Source: Campylobacter lari
Lineage (GTDB): Bacteria > Campylobacterota > Campylobacteria > Campylobacterales > Campylobacteraceae
Reading direction: 5' to 3'
Assembly: GCF_004357905.1 (NCBI RefSeq)
Contig: NZ_SMTT01000004.1
Location: 62,001 to 126,000, forward strand
DNA length: 64,000 nt
Shown in pieces: positions 46,482 to 56,732 of the stretch. The position numbers and the translations under genes were made by a program. Under the pieces are notes generated by a model. It did not search any database, was not told the DNA's origin, and saw only the letters and a program-made list of their open reading frames with translations. The first letter of the stretch is position 1. Each line of letters begins with the position of its first letter.

Positions 46482-48465
46482 AATCAACTCCTATTCTTTG
46501 ATTTGGCGCTTTAAATTTAGCTTGCAATTCATAAGGCATTAAAGCATGTTGAATTTCATATCTACCTTTGCCTTCTGCTTCCATTTTTTCACGGATCGCA
46601 TCAACTTCAGCTTGGCGTTTTTCACTTAATGGGTTTTCAATGATATTTCCTTTAGCACCATAACCTCTAAATGCAGGTGGGATTTCCATTTTCATAATGT
46701 CAAGATCTTCATACTCAACTCTAGGCATACTTTCACCTTCTACCCAGTAAGTATTTGTTCTTTTCATCCAATTTAAGTCATCTCTTTTTGGATAATCTTC
46801 TCTATAATGAGCCCCACGGCTTTCTGTTCTTAAAAGTGCACCATAAGCAACACATAAAGCAATTTTTAGCATTCTTGGAACCCTGTAAGCTTCTTCAAGT
46901 TCTGGATTTGCACATTTTAATTCTTTATCATGTACTTTTAAATCAAGTGATTTTTGATACAATTCTTCAAGCTCTTTAACCGCTTCTTCAAGACCTTGAC
47001 CTGTTCTAAAGATAGCTACTTTTTCCCACATAATGTCTTTCATTCTGTTTTTGATTTCAAAGACATCATGCTTTCCTTCTTTACTTACAAGAGATTTTAA
47101 GTAATCATACTCTTTAGAAAGGAAAGATTTAACGATGTTTGTATCAATTTCTGAACCATTTTCTTTACAATATTGTGCAAAATAATCCCCTACGATCATA
47201 CCTGCAACAACAGTTTCTGAACATGAATTTCCACCCAAGCGGTTAAATCCGTGCATGTCCCAACAAGCTGCCTCACCACATGCAAAAAGACCATTTAGCC
47301 ATTGACTTTCACCGGTTGGTTTTGTTCTAATACCACCCATTGAGTAATGTTGCATAGGTAAAACTGGCGCCCAGCCTTTTGGACCCTCATCAGCAGGATC
47401 AATACCATTAAATGTTTTACAAATATCTTGAACATCACGAAGATTTTTTTCAACATGAGCACGACCAAGGATAGAAATATCAAGCCATAAATGATCTCCA
47501 TAAGGGCTTTTTACTCCTTTTCCTTTTCTAATATGCTCCATCATTCTACGACTTACAACATCCCTACTTGCAAGTTCTTTTTTCTCAGGTTCATAATCAG
47601 GCATGAAGCGGTAACCATCAACATCTCTTAAGATACCACCATCACCTCTACAACCTTCAGTTAGTAAGATACCACTTGGCACGATTGGAGTTGGATGAAA
47701 TTGCACTGCTTCCATATTTGAAAGTCTGCAAAGTCCAGTTTCAAGTGCAATAGCAGCTCCCGTACCTTCACAAATAACAGCATTTGTAGTTTGTTTATAA
47801 ATTCTACCATAACCACCTGTTGCAATCATAGTTCCTCTAGCAACATAAGCAATTAATTCTCCATTAGTTAAATCTCTAGCAATAGCTCCTAAACATTTTT
47901 TACCATCATGAATTAATCTTACTGCTTCCATTCTATCAATGATTTTCACTTGATGTTTAATCGCTTCATTTGCCACACCATATAACATACAATGCCCTGT
48001 TGCATCAGCTATATAACATGTTCTCCATTTTTTAGTACCACCAAAGTCTCTTGCATTTATAAGACCATGCGCTTCTTCTTTTTCTTCGATAGTAGTTTTT
48101 TGAGCGTTTATAACAACAGTTCTAGGTCCTTTTGTAACTCTAGTCCAAGGCACACCCCAAGCAGCAAGCTCACGAACCGCTTTTGGAGCAGTTTGCGCAA
48201 ACATTCTAGCTACTTCTTGATCACAGCCCCAATCAGATCCTTTTACTGTGTCAGCAAAATGCACATCTTCATTATCACCTTCGCCTTTTACACTATTTCC
48301 TAAACTTGCTTGCATACCACCTTGTACAGCAGCTGAGTGAGATCTTTTAACTGGACAAATACTTAATAAAGTTACACTCTGACCACTTTTTGCAACTTCA
48401 ATAGCAGCTCTTAAACCTGCAAGACCACCACCAATAACTAAAGCATCACTATATTGTATGTTCAT
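46474..48465 (-). CDS. frdA: fumarate reductase flavoprotein subunit
   Basis: FrdA holds the active site. The 663-residue protein starts [20 protein letters not shown] (FAD dinucleotide fold), with the covalent-FAD His in [24 protein letters not shown] and [16 protein letters not shown] are substrate and FAD regions. Start at 48465 chosen for the GGAGC site 5 bases upstream; the frame continues 15 bases further into frdC. It overlaps frdB and frdC slightly. Confidence 0.95.
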   Translation of the reverse strand: MNIQYSDALVIGGGLAGLRAAIEVAKSGQSVTLLSICPVKRSHSAAVQGGMQASLGNSVKGEGDNEDVHFADTVKGSDWGCDQEVARMFAQTAPKAVRELAAWGVPWTRVTKGPRTVVINAQKTTIEEKEEAHGLINARDFGGTKKWRTCYIADATGHCMLYGVANEAIKHQVKIIDRMEAVRLIHDGKKCLGAIARDLTNGELIAYVARGTMIATGGYGRIYKQTTNAVICEGTGAAIALETGLCRLSNMEAVQFHPTPIVPSGILLTEGCRGDGGILRDVDGYRFMPDYEPEKKELASRDVVSRRMMEHIRKGKGVKSPYGDHLWLDISILGRAHVEKNLRDVQDICKTFNGIDPADEGPKGWAPVLPMQHYSMGGIRTKPTGESQWLNGLFACGEAACWDMHGFNRLGGNSCSETVVAGMIVGDYFAQYCKENGSEIDTNIVKSFLSKEYDYLKSLVSKEGKHDVFEIKNRMKDIMWEKVAIFRTGQGLEEAVKELEELYQKSLDLKVHDKELKCANPELEEAYRVPRMLKIALCVAYGALLRTESRGAHYREDYPKRDDLNWMKRTNTYWVEGESMPRVEYEDLDIMKMEIPPAFRGYGAKGNIIENPLSEKRQAEVDAIREKMEAEGKGRYEIQHALMPYELQAKFKAPNQRIGVDYE

Positions 48466-49228
48466 ATTTAGCTCCATCATAAGTTTTTACTATTTGTGCT
48501 ACAGAGTTGTTTTGGTAATTATTAAGACCTATTTTTGCAAAAGCAGCTAAGCTTAATACACCTAAAACTAAGAAGAAAATACTAATAAACCATTTTGCTT
48601 TTTTAAGTTTTTTACGACTTTCTTTTGCATCTTTACCTTCAAACCAACCCCATTTTACACATAATCTATATAAACCAATACTTCCATGCAACTCAACACA
48701 GATTAATAAGGCAATATAAAATAACCACATAAAATGACTTACCACTCTATCGCCTGACATATCAGCACTGATTTTATCTGCATTAGTTATAACAAAAATC
48801 AAATGCGCTGAACCTAGGAAAAACATTACAAAACCAGTTGCAGCTTGAACCCACCATAAAGAAGAATCACCATGATTCATATATTTTAAGTGTGTTCTAC
48901 AAAGTTGATATTGTCTAAAATTGATAGGAAATTTTCTCATTGCAAGACCTGCATGCACAAAGAAAATCACTAAAACACAGGCGGCTAAAAAAGAAGTGAT
49001 GTAGCTCATCATAGGGCTATCAATGATAAATTTTAGTTCCAAAAAGTGAACTACCGAATCAAAAAAATCATCACTAACCAAAATGGTAGAAACGAAAAAC
49101 ATATGTGCCCACATAAACAAGCCTAAAATCAAGCCTGTTGCACTTTGAATATAGTCAAGTTTTGCTGGCATTTTGCTTTTTTTGCCATCAACACTCTTGC
49201 CTAAAAAACCTTCAATGAGTTGGCTCAT
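48449..49228 (-). CDS. frdC: fumarate reductase cytochrome b subunit
   Basis: FrdC is the diheme membrane anchor of Wolinella-type quinol:fumarate reductase. The 259-residue protein has five membrane helices and His residues in the expected helices: [25 protein letters not shown] and [12 protein letters not shown] precedes the start. First gene of frdCAB; the dynamin-like genes follow. Confidence 0.93.
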   Translation of the reverse strand: MSQLIEGFLGKSVDGKKSKMPAKLDYIQSATGLILGLFMWAHMFFVSTILVSDDFFDSVVHFLELKFIIDSPMMSYITSFLAACVLVIFFVHAGLAMRKFPINFRQYQLCRTHLKYMNHGDSSLWWVQAATGFVMFFLGSAHLIFVITNADKISADMSGDRVVSHFMWLFYIALLICVELHGSIGLYRLCVKWGWFEGKDAKESRKKLKKAKWFISIFFLVLGVLSLAAFAKIGLNNYQNNSVAQIVKTYDGAKYEHTI

Positions 49229-49305
49229 ATTTACTCCTTTAAAAAGTTGATAATTTATAATATCGGAGCAATTATAGAACTTTTATTCTTAAAAAAAATA
49301 AAAAT

Positions 49306-50121
49306 TTATAAATTTTTTTTAATATTTCTTAAATAAAAAGATAAAATTAGTCCTAATAAAAACATTATAATACTTAAAATTTGGCCCATACTCATACCAA
49401 AAGCAACAAAGCCTATACCAAAGTCAGGCTCTCTATAAAACTCACAAACAAAACGCGCTAAAGCATAAAAAATTGTATAATAAGCAATAAGCTCTCCATT
49501 GTATTTTTTATATTTTTTTATCAATAATAAAATAATAAAAACTATAAAACCTTCTAAAAATGCTTCATAAAGTTGCGAAGGATGACGCAATACCCCATCT
49601 ACATAAATACCCCAAGGTACATCCGTAGCTCTACCAAATAGCTCTTGATTTAAAAAATTTCCAATACGCCCAAAAATATAACCACATGGCACACTAATAG
49701 CAACCAAATCTAAATATTTCCATAAATTTTGTTTATTTTTTTTACAAAAAGCATAAGTTGCTATTAAAAATCCTATAACAGCACCATGGTAACTCATACC
49801 TCTAATTCCTACAAATTCTCCATTATAAAAAGGATTAAAAATTTGCCAAGGATGCGTAAGATACCATAAAGTATTTGCATCATAAATTAAAATATAACCC
49901 AATCTTGCACCTAAAATTACACCAATTTCCACCCATATAAAATAACTATCAAGCATAGCTTTTGAAATTCCCATATTGTCTTTAATAGCATAGTATTTTG
50001 CAACCATTAAAGCAACAAGTAAGGCTAATACATACATAATACCATACCAATGCACTTTTAAACCAAAAATTTCAAAAGCCACTACATCAAAATTTGCATA
50101 AATATTTTGCCAAAATTCCAT
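49306..50121 (-). CDS. lgt: prolipoprotein diacylglyceryl transferase
   Basis: Lgt adds diacylglycerol to the lipobox Cys of lipoproteins at the inner membrane. The 271-residue protein has about seven helices, the signature [14 protein letters not shown] and the essential His-containing [12 protein letters not shown] start it at 50121 (MEFWQNIYA), with AAAGG upstream; the frame reaches 50157. A lipoprotein gene diverges from it. Confidence 0.93.
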   Translation of the reverse strand: MEFWQNIYANFDVVAFEIFGLKVHWYGIMYVLALLVALMVAKYYAIKDNMGISKAMLDSYFIWVEIGVILGARLGYILIYDANTLWYLTHPWQIFNPFYNGEFVGIRGMSYHGAVIGFLIATYAFCKKNKQNLWKYLDLVAISVPCGYIFGRIGNFLNQELFGRATDVPWGIYVDGVLRHPSQLYEAFLEGFIVFIILLLIKKYKKYNGELIAYYTIFYALARFVCEFYREPDFGIGFVAFGMSMGQILSIIMFLLGLILSFYLRNIKKNL

Positions 50122-50193
50122 AAAAAAGCCTTTATAATAAAACACATAATATAGCAAAAAATTGTATAATTATAAAAATAACAAGGAGAGAAA

Positions 50194-50991
50194 ATGAAAA
50201 AAATATTATTATTTTTTAGCATAATTTTATTTTTAAGTGCTTGCACTGGTAATCAAAAAACTTATTATATTTCTATGCCAAGTTTTAAAAGTTCTTTTGA
50301 AAAACATAACAATACAAAAGAAAATAGCCCAAAAGTTAAAATCAATGAAATAGAAATTATTAAAAATACTTTTTATAGTTCTTATTTTGAACAATCTACC
50401 CTAAATCAAAGAATCAATAAAAGCCTAGAATTACTAAAAAAACAGCTATTTAAAGATAGTAAAGCACTATTAGAAAGTAAAGGATATACTATAGATAATG
50501 AAAATCCTGATTATGCTTTTAATATTACCATCAGTGCTAACTTATATGAGGATAAAGTTACAAGAAATTCAAGTCTTGGAGGCGATAGTGTAGAATCTTC
50601 TTTTATGATTATTTTAGAAGCTCAAAGTCATTTAAATAATTTGCATCAAGAAGATACCTTCCAAAGCACAACAAGCTCTGCAAAATTAAATGATCCTATT
50701 ATTTTAAACTATCCTATAAAAGGTCAAGCAAGTATAGAAAGTTTTAGACAAGTTTATAGTGCTGTCCCAACCCAAGTAAATGAAAGTCTTGCAGCTAGTG
50801 CTTTGGAAATTGATAAAGTTTTTATTGCTTTTTACAAAGAAATCACTTCTAGTTTAAAAACCAATATAAAAGAAATCAAGGAAGAATCAAAAGCACAAGA
50901 AAATTTAGAAGCTCAAGATATAAAACAAGATAGTAAAAAGGAAGAAAAAATCTCTCCTTATCAAAATAATGAAGTAATTATTTTTGAATAG
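50194..50991 (+). CDS. lipoprotein, distantly HpaA-like
   Basis: A 265-residue lipoprotein (Cj0406c-like). The signal ends in the lipobox LSAC with Cys17. The body, with LLKKQLFKDSKALLESKGYTI and a later SALEIDKVFIAFYKEI, has the layout of the H. pylori HpaA group, but the match is weak. The last 35 residues are charged and repetitive in E, K and Q. AAGGAG precedes the start. It diverges from lgt and ends overlapping the PilO-like gene by 14 bases. Confidence 0.75.
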   Translation: MKKILLFFSIILFLSACTGNQKTYYISMPSFKSSFEKHNNTKENSPKVKINEIEIIKNTFYSSYFEQSTLNQRINKSLELLKKQLFKDSKALLESKGYTIDNENPDYAFNITISANLYEDKVTRNSSLGGDSVESSFMIILEAQSHLNNLHQEDTFQSTTSSAKLNDPIILNYPIKGQASIESFRQVYSAVPTQVNESLAASALEIDKVFIAFYKEITSSLKTNIKEIKEESKAQENLEAQDIKQDSKKEEKISPYQNNEVIIFE

Positions 50992-51517
50992 CTAAAGCAT
51001 GAAACACTTTGATTCTAAATTTAAGATCAATGTGTTTTTCTTCTGATTTAAATTCAACAGGCGTACTTATTTCTATTAAATTTTTATATCTTTGTAAATC
51101 ATTTAAAAAAGAATAAAAAGCTTGTGGATTTTTCATCTTTACGCTAACTCCAAATTGATATTTTAAATATTCTTGTCTTTTTTTAATAGGAATAAGATTT
51201 ATTTTGACATCATCAAAATAATTTTTCATAAAATCCATTAATTCTTTTTGAGAAAATTCCGCATTGATTTGAGCTAAATTTTGCGCGTTTGTACTTTGAA
51301 AATCTCTAATAACCTTTTCCAAAGCTTGTAATTCATTTAATGCTTTGGTGTTTTGAATTTGTTGAGCGGCTAATCTGGAATGTTCGATTTTATAATCCTT
51401 CAAAAAGGGTACAATTAAGAATAAAATCAATATTGCACAAAGTGCAACAAATGAAAAAGAGTAAATCAATATCTTTAATATATCAGCTTCTTCTAAGCTC
51501 TTATCTTTTTTGTTCAT
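50978..51517 (-). CDS. PilO-like inner-membrane protein
   Basis: A 179-residue protein (Cj0454c-like) with one helix at about 16-38 (IYSFSFVALCAILILFLIV), then a coiled coil (HSRLAAQQIQNTKALNELQALEK) and a compact alpha/beta C-terminal domain (FYSFLNDLQRYKNLIEISTPVEF). This is the plan of PilO/GspM, and YSFLNDLQR recalls the PilO core. It overlaps the PilN-like gene by 17 bases and ends the operon. Assignment rests on architecture and neighbours only. Confidence 0.68.
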   Translation of the reverse strand: MNKKDKSLEEADILKILIYSFSFVALCAILILFLIVPFLKDYKIEHSRLAAQQIQNTKALNELQALEKVIRDFQSTNAQNLAQINAEFSQKELMDFMKNYFDDVKINLIPIKKRQEYLKYQFGVSVKMKNPQAFYSFLNDLQRYKNLIEISTPVEFKSEEKHIDLKFRIKVFHALAIQK

Positions 51518-52055
51518 ACATTTCCTCTGGTATAGTAATATTTACACTAACAAAGCGATACCACCCATTTTCTAATTGATAATAGCTTGTTTGAGAATTT
51601 GAAAAAATACTTCTTAATGGGGCTTCCAACAACAAGGCAAACATTTCTTTAGTAGGTGTAATACCTCTTAAAATAAGCGACCTATCTTCCATTAAAACCT
51701 CATCTAAAGATATATTTTTAGGCACTAAAGTAAAAAGGTTTTGAATACTTTTTAATAAAACTTTATTTTTACCATTCTCTCGTTCTTGTTCTAAATCCCC
51801 TAAAATCATTTCTGCTTTATTATTTTGTTTTACTAATTCTTGATATTTAAGTTTATTGGAATTAATTTGAGCTATGATTTGAGCCAATTCTTTTTTCTTA
51901 TCATCAAGTTGCACAGATGCATAGTAGCTTTTAAAAACAACAACAATAAACACCACAAAAATCAAAGACACACTAATACTAGTAAAATAAATCCAAATTC
52001 TAGTAAAAAGATTAAAAACTGGTTTTATCTTAGGCTTTATTAAACTATATCTCAT
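51501..52055 (-). CDS. PilN-like inner-membrane protein
   Basis: A 184-residue protein (Cj0455c-like). A short cytoplasmic start (SLIKPKIKPVFNLFTR), one helix at 22-46, a coiled coil (KKKELAQIIAQINSNKLKYQELVKQ) and a C-terminal domain with NLFTLVPKNISLDEVLMEDRSLILRGITPT. The last stretch matches the PilN pattern of a post-coil strand reading L-x-G. Genes before and after fit PilM and PilO. No secretin, pilin or ATPase gene is in the window. Confidence 0.68.
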   Translation of the reverse strand: MRYSLIKPKIKPVFNLFTRIWIYFTSISVSLIFVVFIVVVFKSYYASVQLDDKKKELAQIIAQINSNKLKYQELVKQNNKAEMILGDLEQERENGKNKVLLKSIQNLFTLVPKNISLDEVLMEDRSLILRGITPTKEMFALLLEAPLRSIFSNSQTSYYQLENGWYRFVSVNITIPEEMYEQKR

Positions 52056-53017
52056 AGCTTCAAATCCTTAACTACAAGCTCATTCATCAAATTTAAAGTA
52101 TCTATAAGCTCTACTTTTGGCTTTATAAAAAGCTCATTTTCTAAATAATCTAGCGAGGTTGCACTAAAACTTTCCTCATCAAAAATTACAATTTCTTCTA
52201 AAAAACTATTATCATACAAAGGATTATGATAAAATTCTTTTACACTTGAAATGATGTATTCTATCATTTTCATATCTGAACTAAAATTTTCTAAAGATTC
52301 CATAGGAAGCTGCTCTTCATTCTCATCTAAATCTTCAAGCTTATCAAGTTCTTTACTCATCTCTTCTAAACTTTTTAAATCATAATTTTGTTCATTTTCT
52401 TCTTCTTGGCTTTCATCATCAATTTGCAAATCAAATTCTTCTTTAATGTCATCAAAAAAATCAACTTCGTCATAATTTTGACTAGCTATATTAAAATAAC
52501 TTCCAAATAATATAATCTCATTTTTACAAATTAACATCGCAACAAAATCATGATATCTATACACATAAAGGCCTATTTTTTCTTCAAAACCTCTATTTGC
52601 TATACAATGATAAAGCAAAGAAAAAGGTGAGTAAAGCAAATCTAAACCACCAAAAGCTTCATAATCTTCTTTGTAAGAACTCAAAGATTGATTGGAAACA
52701 TACAACAAAGCATTATTAAAAGGAATACATTTAACATTATTTGCTTCTACTCCAAAATTAGAAAGCTCTTTGAAATTTGAACTTGGCACTACACCTTGAG
52801 CAATAGGTGTAAAAAAAGTACAAATATAATAAATTTGAAAGTCTTTACTTAAATTTTTAACATATTCTATTGCTTTTTCTTTATCTTCAAAACTTTTTTC
52901 AAAAGTATCAACTGGTTGAGATTTTTTCCAAGTATGACATCTTATAATGTATTGTTTTTCATCATAACAAATACAAATTAAAAGCTGTAAAATATACTTT
53001 CTAAAAAAAGATAACAT
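52052..53017 (-). CDS. PilM-like cytoplasmic protein
   Basis: A 321-residue acidic protein (Cj0456c-like) without a signal peptide. Parts resemble the actin-like fold of PilM/GspL: GLYVYRYHDFVAMLICKNEIILFGS as a phosphate-loop-like hairpin and a late IVIFDEESF...NELFIKPKVELIDTL. A long acidic insert (about 200-245, DDESQEEENEQN) is unusual. It overlaps the PilN-like gene by 4 bases. The assignment is tentative. Confidence 0.6.
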   Translation of the reverse strand: MLSFFRKYILQLLICICYDEKQYIIRCHTWKKSQPVDTFEKSFEDKEKAIEYVKNLSKDFQIYYICTFFTPIAQGVVPSSNFKELSNFGVEANNVKCIPFNNALLYVSNQSLSSYKEDYEAFGGLDLLYSPFSLLYHCIANRGFEEKIGLYVYRYHDFVAMLICKNEIILFGSYFNIASQNYDEVDFFDDIKEEFDLQIDDESQEEENEQNYDLKSLEEMSKELDKLEDLDENEEQLPMESLENFSSDMKMIEYIISSVKEFYHNPLYDNSFLEEIVIFDEESFSATSLDYLENELFIKPKVELIDTLNLMNELVVKDLKL

Positions 53018-53022
53018 GGTGT

Positions 53023-53646
53023 TTATCCTTTATCTATTTGACTTATCATATCAAATTTTTCTTTTATCAATACTTTAGCTTCTTCTAAATTTAAATTTTG
53101 TATTTTGATTTCTTCACTTAATCTATAAGTAATCTTAGAAAAAGGCTTAGGTAAGATCATTTTATCCCAACTTTTAAATTCCCAAAAAGAACTTGCTTCA
53201 TAATTTAGCAAAAAAAGTGGAGCATTTTTTTTTAAAGCTATCATCACAGAACCATCTGAAACACTATGATAAGGTCCTCTTGGCCCATCTGGAGTGATAA
53301 TCACATCATCGCCTTGATCTAAAATTTTAAAAGATTGTTTCAATAAAGCCAAGGCACCTTTGCTTGTGCTACCTCTTAAAGCATCCAAACCAAAAAAAGC
53401 AATATTTCTAGCAATGATTTCTCCATCTTTATGGTGTGAAATCATCACATAAGCTTTTTTTCCTTTAATACCCATTTTACGATAAGCAAAAGGCATTAGA
53501 GCAAGACGCCCATGCCAAAAAAGTATCACACATGATCTTTTTGGAAGCTTTTGCCCTAAATAAACCTTTCTACAAGTTAAAAAAATTAGCCATTGTAATA
53601 AAAAAATTCCAAAAGCTAAAAGATTAATCTTAAAGGATTTCACCAT
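53023..53646 (-). CDS. DUF374 lysophospholipid acyltransferase-like protein
   Basis: A 207-residue protein (Cj0457c-like) with an N-terminal hydrophobic segment. The family motifs [35 protein letters not shown] and [16 protein letters not shown] are clear, the last typical of DUF374. Members are linked to lipid A or phospholipid acylation. Overlaps miaB by 17 bases. Confidence 0.83.
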   Translation of the reverse strand: MVKSFKINLLAFGIFLLQWLIFLTCRKVYLGQKLPKRSCVILFWHGRLALMPFAYRKMGIKGKKAYVMISHHKDGEIIARNIAFFGLDALRGSTSKGALALLKQSFKILDQGDDVIITPDGPRGPYHSVSDGSVMIALKKNAPLFLLNYEASSFWEFKSWDKMILPKPFSKITYRLSEEIKIQNLNLEEAKVLIKEKFDMISQIDKG

Positions 53647-54928
53647 TTAACACCATACGCCTAGGATTGGTGATTTTTACTTTTTTCATTTGTCCTAATA
53701 GCTCTTCACTGCCTTTAACTTGAATCAAAAAATTATTATCACTTCTACCTGCTACAAAACCTTCACTTCTTAATTCTTCAAATAAAACTTCAAATTCTTT
53801 ATCTTTTTGTTTTACAACAATTTCATCTAAAATTTCTGTATGTCTTGCTTGTAAAACACTCAAGCGTTTTGAAGCTATATCATCAGGAATTTGATTTGGC
53901 ATAGTTGCAGCTTTAGTTAATGGTCTTTTAGAGTATTTAAAAGAAAACATTTGCTCAAATCGCACTTTTTCAAGCACATCCATGGTATCTTCAAAGTCTT
54001 TATCACTCTCACCTGGAAAAGCCACAATCACATCAGTAGAAATACTCACATCTTTACACATAGAACGAAGTTTCAATGCTCTATCTAAATACCACTCTTT
54101 AGTATATCCGCGTTTCATAGCCTTTAAAATTTCACTTGAACCACTTTGCAAAGGCATATGCATAGACTTACAAACTTTAGGATTTTTAGAAAAAACCTCT
54201 AAAAATCTATCGTCCATATGCAATGGATGTGGGCTTGTAAAGCGGATACGCTCTAAACCTTCAATTTCACTTAACTTTTCCAAAAGATCTGAAAAATTAA
54301 TCTTTTCATGTGCATTAGAAAATCTTTTGCCGTAATTGTTAACATTTTGTCCTAGCAAAAAAATCTCTTTAGCACCCTTAGAAACAGCTTTTAATGCTTC
54401 ATTTTTAATAATCTCAAAAGGTATAGAAATTTCATCTCCTCTTGTGTGAGGCACTATACAATAAGTACAATGCTTATCACAACCTATGGAGATGTTAATA
54501 TAGGTCTTATAAAGGCTATTTCTAAAATCTGCAAAAGCATAATTACTCTCATCAAAATCTATATCATTACCTAAAAATTTTGGAGTATTTACGGCCTTTG
54601 TGATTTTAGAAACATTTCTAGCACCCAAAACAAAATCCACATTAGGAGCACGCTTGAAAATCTCATCTCCCAAATGTGAAGCAGTACAACCACAAACTCC
54701 TATTTTAGCTCCATTTTTTTTGATTTTTTCAAAACTTCCAACTTCTGAAAAAAGCTTATGCACAGGCTTTTCACGCACCGAGCAAGTATTGATTAAAATC
54801 AAATCTGCTTCTTTTGCATCTTGAGTTAATTCATAATTTTCTTTTTCTTTAAGTTCAGCTATCATGTGCTCTGAATCACGCACATTCATAGCACAACCTA
54901 AAGTTTGTATAAAAAGTTTTTTACTCAA
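53630..54928 (-). CDS. miaB: tRNA-2-methylthio-N6-dimethylallyladenosine synthase
   Basis: MiaB adds a methylthio group to i6A37 in tRNAs reading codons that start with U. The 432-residue protein has the N-terminal cluster Cys ([22 protein letters not shown]), the radical-SAM motif [17 protein letters not shown] and a C-terminal TRAM domain. It overlaps the HP0268-like gene by 4 bases. Confidence 0.94.
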   Translation of the reverse strand: MSKKLFIQTLGCAMNVRDSEHMIAELKEKENYELTQDAKEADLILINTCSVREKPVHKLFSEVGSFEKIKKNGAKIGVCGCTASHLGDEIFKRAPNVDFVLGARNVSKITKAVNTPKFLGNDIDFDESNYAFADFRNSLYKTYINISIGCDKHCTYCIVPHTRGDEISIPFEIIKNEALKAVSKGAKEIFLLGQNVNNYGKRFSNAHEKINFSDLLEKLSEIEGLERIRFTSPHPLHMDDRFLEVFSKNPKVCKSMHMPLQSGSSEILKAMKRGYTKEWYLDRALKLRSMCKDVSISTDVIVAFPGESDKDFEDTMDVLEKVRFEQMFSFKYSKRPLTKAATMPNQIPDDIASKRLSVLQARHTEILDEIVVKQKDKEFEVLFEELRSEGFVAGRSDNNFLIQVKGSEELLGQMKKVKITNPRRMVLNGEIL

Positions 54929-55167
54929 AGAATATGTACCTCATACATAAAATCTGCATCATCTAAACCATATTTGATTGTTCTATGATAAACACATTTT
55001 CCTTTTTTTTCAAAATGCTCCACCAAAGCGATTAATTGCTTATGGGCATTATCTTTATCGAAATAGAAAAATTTTTGACCTTCTTTATCCACAGCCTTTT
55101 CAATACTTTCTAAACTTATACTTTTTGGCTTTTCATCAACAGAGGTTCTTGCTATTTTTAAGTCCAT
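54925..55167 (-). CDS. HP0268-like small protein
   Basis: An 80-residue protein (Cj0459c-like). From [20 protein letters not shown] to [20 protein letters not shown] and [11 protein letters not shown] it lines up with H. pylori HP0268, a small Smr-like-fold protein reported to have nicking nuclease activity. The ATG at 55167 follows GAGG by 8 bases; the frame to 55269 reaches back over the promoter and is not used. First gene of the miaB operon. Confidence 0.83.
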   Translation of the reverse strand: MDLKIARTSVDEKPKSISLESIEKAVDKEGQKFFYFDKDNAHKQLIALVEHFEKKGKCVYHRTIKYGLDDADFMYEVHIL

Positions 55168-55197
55168 ATCATCATCCTCAAGTTTTTTTAATCTGAA

Positions 55198-55206
55198 ATT
55201 ATAGCA
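55198..55206 (-). promoter_or_regulatory. extended -10 promoter of the HP0268-miaB operon
   Basis: On the minus strand TGCTATAAT, an extended -10, about 30 bases before the start at 55167. It diverges from the nusA promoter. Confidence 0.65.
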
Positions 55207-55236
55207 AATTTTACTTTTAATTAAACTTATTAAAGA

Positions 55237-55242
55237 TATAAT
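55237..55242 (+). promoter_or_regulatory. -10 box for nusA
   Basis: TATAAT after an AT-rich stretch, 48 bases before the nusA ATG at 55291. Confidence 0.55.
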
Positions 55243-55290
55243 TTTATTCTTCAAACTTTTAAAATCCAAAATTAAGGTTGTATTGTCATT

Positions 55291-56382
55291 ATGGAAAAAA
55301 TCACAGATATAATTGAATCCATTGCTAATGAGAAAAATTTACAAATAGAAGATGTAAGAGAAAGAGTTAAAAAAGCACTTATTAATACTGCTAAGAAAAT
55401 TTATGGCGATAAGTATGAATTTTTTGTTGATTCAGGTAAAAATTTACAACTTTATCAAAAAATCATCGTAGTAGCTGATAATGATGAAAGATTAGAAAAT
55501 GAAAATGAGCATTTTATCGCTTTAAGTAAAGCAAGGGCAGAGGCTAAAGATATAGAAATTGGTGATGAGCTAACTTATGAATGTTCTTTAGAAAATTTAG
55601 GTCGTACTGCTGTAAATATCTTACATAAAGAATTAGAATATAACATTCAAAAACTCTTAGAAGAAAAAATCTATGAAAAATACCAAAAAATGGTAGGACA
55701 TATGGTTTTTGGTAGCGTAGTAAGAGTAGATAGTGAAGAAAATACTTATGTAGAAATTGATGAGTTTCGTGCATATTTACCTAGAAAAAATCGTATCAAA
55801 GGTGAAAAATTTAAAGTTGGCGATGTGATTAAAGCTGTTATTAGACATGTATATATTGATAAATCAGGTATGAGAATGGAGCTTAGTAGAACTAGTCCTA
55901 AATTTTTAGAAGCTTTATTAAAAGCTGAAGTTCCTGAAATCAAAGATGACCTTATAAATATTTATGCAAGTGCAAGAATTCCAGGCGAGAGAGCAAAAAT
56001 CATCTTACAAGCTAATAGCCCGAGTGTTGATGCAGTAGGAGCAACTGTAGGCATAAAAGGAGTTAGAATTAATGCTGTAAGCAAAGAATTAAAAAATGAA
56101 AATATCGACTGCATTGAGTATTCTAATGAAATGGCAATTTTAATCACAAGAAGCTTAGCTCCAGCCATTATAAACTCAGTTAGTATCGAAGATAAAAAAG
56201 CCATTGTAACGCTAAATAGCGAGCAAAAAAGCAAAGCCATAGGAAAAAGTGGTATTAATATACGCTTAGCTAGCATGCTTCTTGGATATGAGATAGAGCT
56301 TAATGAAGTAAATAATGAGGATAAAACTAATAACCAAGAAGAAGCATTTAAAAATCTTAAAGCTTTATTTGGAGAAAATTAA
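55291..56382 (+). CDS. nusA: transcription termination/antitermination factor NusA
   Basis: NusA binds RNA polymerase and nascent RNA. The 363-residue protein has the N-terminal polymerase-binding domain, an S1 domain (VGHMVFGSVVRVDSEEN near 135) and two KH domains (GERAKIILQANSPSVDAVGATVG and SKAIGKSGINIRLASMLLG). The acidic C-terminal repeats of E. coli NusA are absent, as in other epsilonproteobacteria. Its terminator lies in the convergent gene. Confidence 0.95.
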   Translation: MEKITDIIESIANEKNLQIEDVRERVKKALINTAKKIYGDKYEFFVDSGKNLQLYQKIIVVADNDERLENENEHFIALSKARAEAKDIEIGDELTYECSLENLGRTAVNILHKELEYNIQKLLEEKIYEKYQKMVGHMVFGSVVRVDSEENTYVEIDEFRAYLPRKNRIKGEKFKVGDVIKAVIRHVYIDKSGMRMELSRTSPKFLEALLKAEVPEIKDDLINIYASARIPGERAKIILQANSPSVDAVGATVGIKGVRINAVSKELKNENIDCIEYSNEMAILITRSLAPAIINSVSIEDKKAIVTLNSEQKSKAIGKSGINIRLASMLLGYEIELNEVNNEDKTNNQEEAFKNLKALFGEN

Positions 56383-56732
56383 AGTTGCTTACCGACAGTT
56401 TGTTCGGTAAGTTTTTTCTTTAAAACCAAATCCACAACCTCTTGCTCTCTTTTATTTGCCTTTTGGCAGTGATTTTTATCAAAAAAATCTGTAATTTTAA
56501 TAACTATTTTAGCCCATCTTTTATCGCGTTCTCTCCAAGCATGAGATGATAAAGACTCCCAAGCATAACCATTAAACAAAGTAGCATTGACAAAATGATC
56601 AAGCGCTCTCACACCTTGTCTAACCCTAGCAGGATTGCCAAAAGTACCCACTATAACAATAAAAAGATAACTAATCACCGCTAAAGGAACGATAGCGCAA
56701 AGTAGTATAGTTCCTGCTAATTTTTCTTTCAT
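56379..56732 (-). CDS. small membrane protein downstream of P450
   Basis: A 117-residue protein (Cj1410c-like) with one N-terminal membrane helix (GTILLCAIVPLAVISYLFIVIVGTFG) and a basic, Trp-containing soluble part (HAWRERDKRWAKIVIK). No known motif. It overlaps the P450 stop by 4 bases (ATGA), so the two are translated together. Its last ten codons are also the nusA terminator. Confidence 0.75.
   Translation of the reverse strand: MKEKLAGTILLCAIVPLAVISYLFIVIVGTFGNPARVRQGVRALDHFVNATLFNGYAWESLSSHAWRERDKRWAKIVIKITDFFDKNHCQKANKREQEVVDLVLKKKLTEQTVGKQL
56388..56416 (+). terminator. nusA terminator
   Basis: CTTACCGA, an 8-base loop, TCGGTAAG and T6. A clear rho-independent terminator on the plus strand, entirely inside the coding end of the convergent gene. 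Confidence 0.88.
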
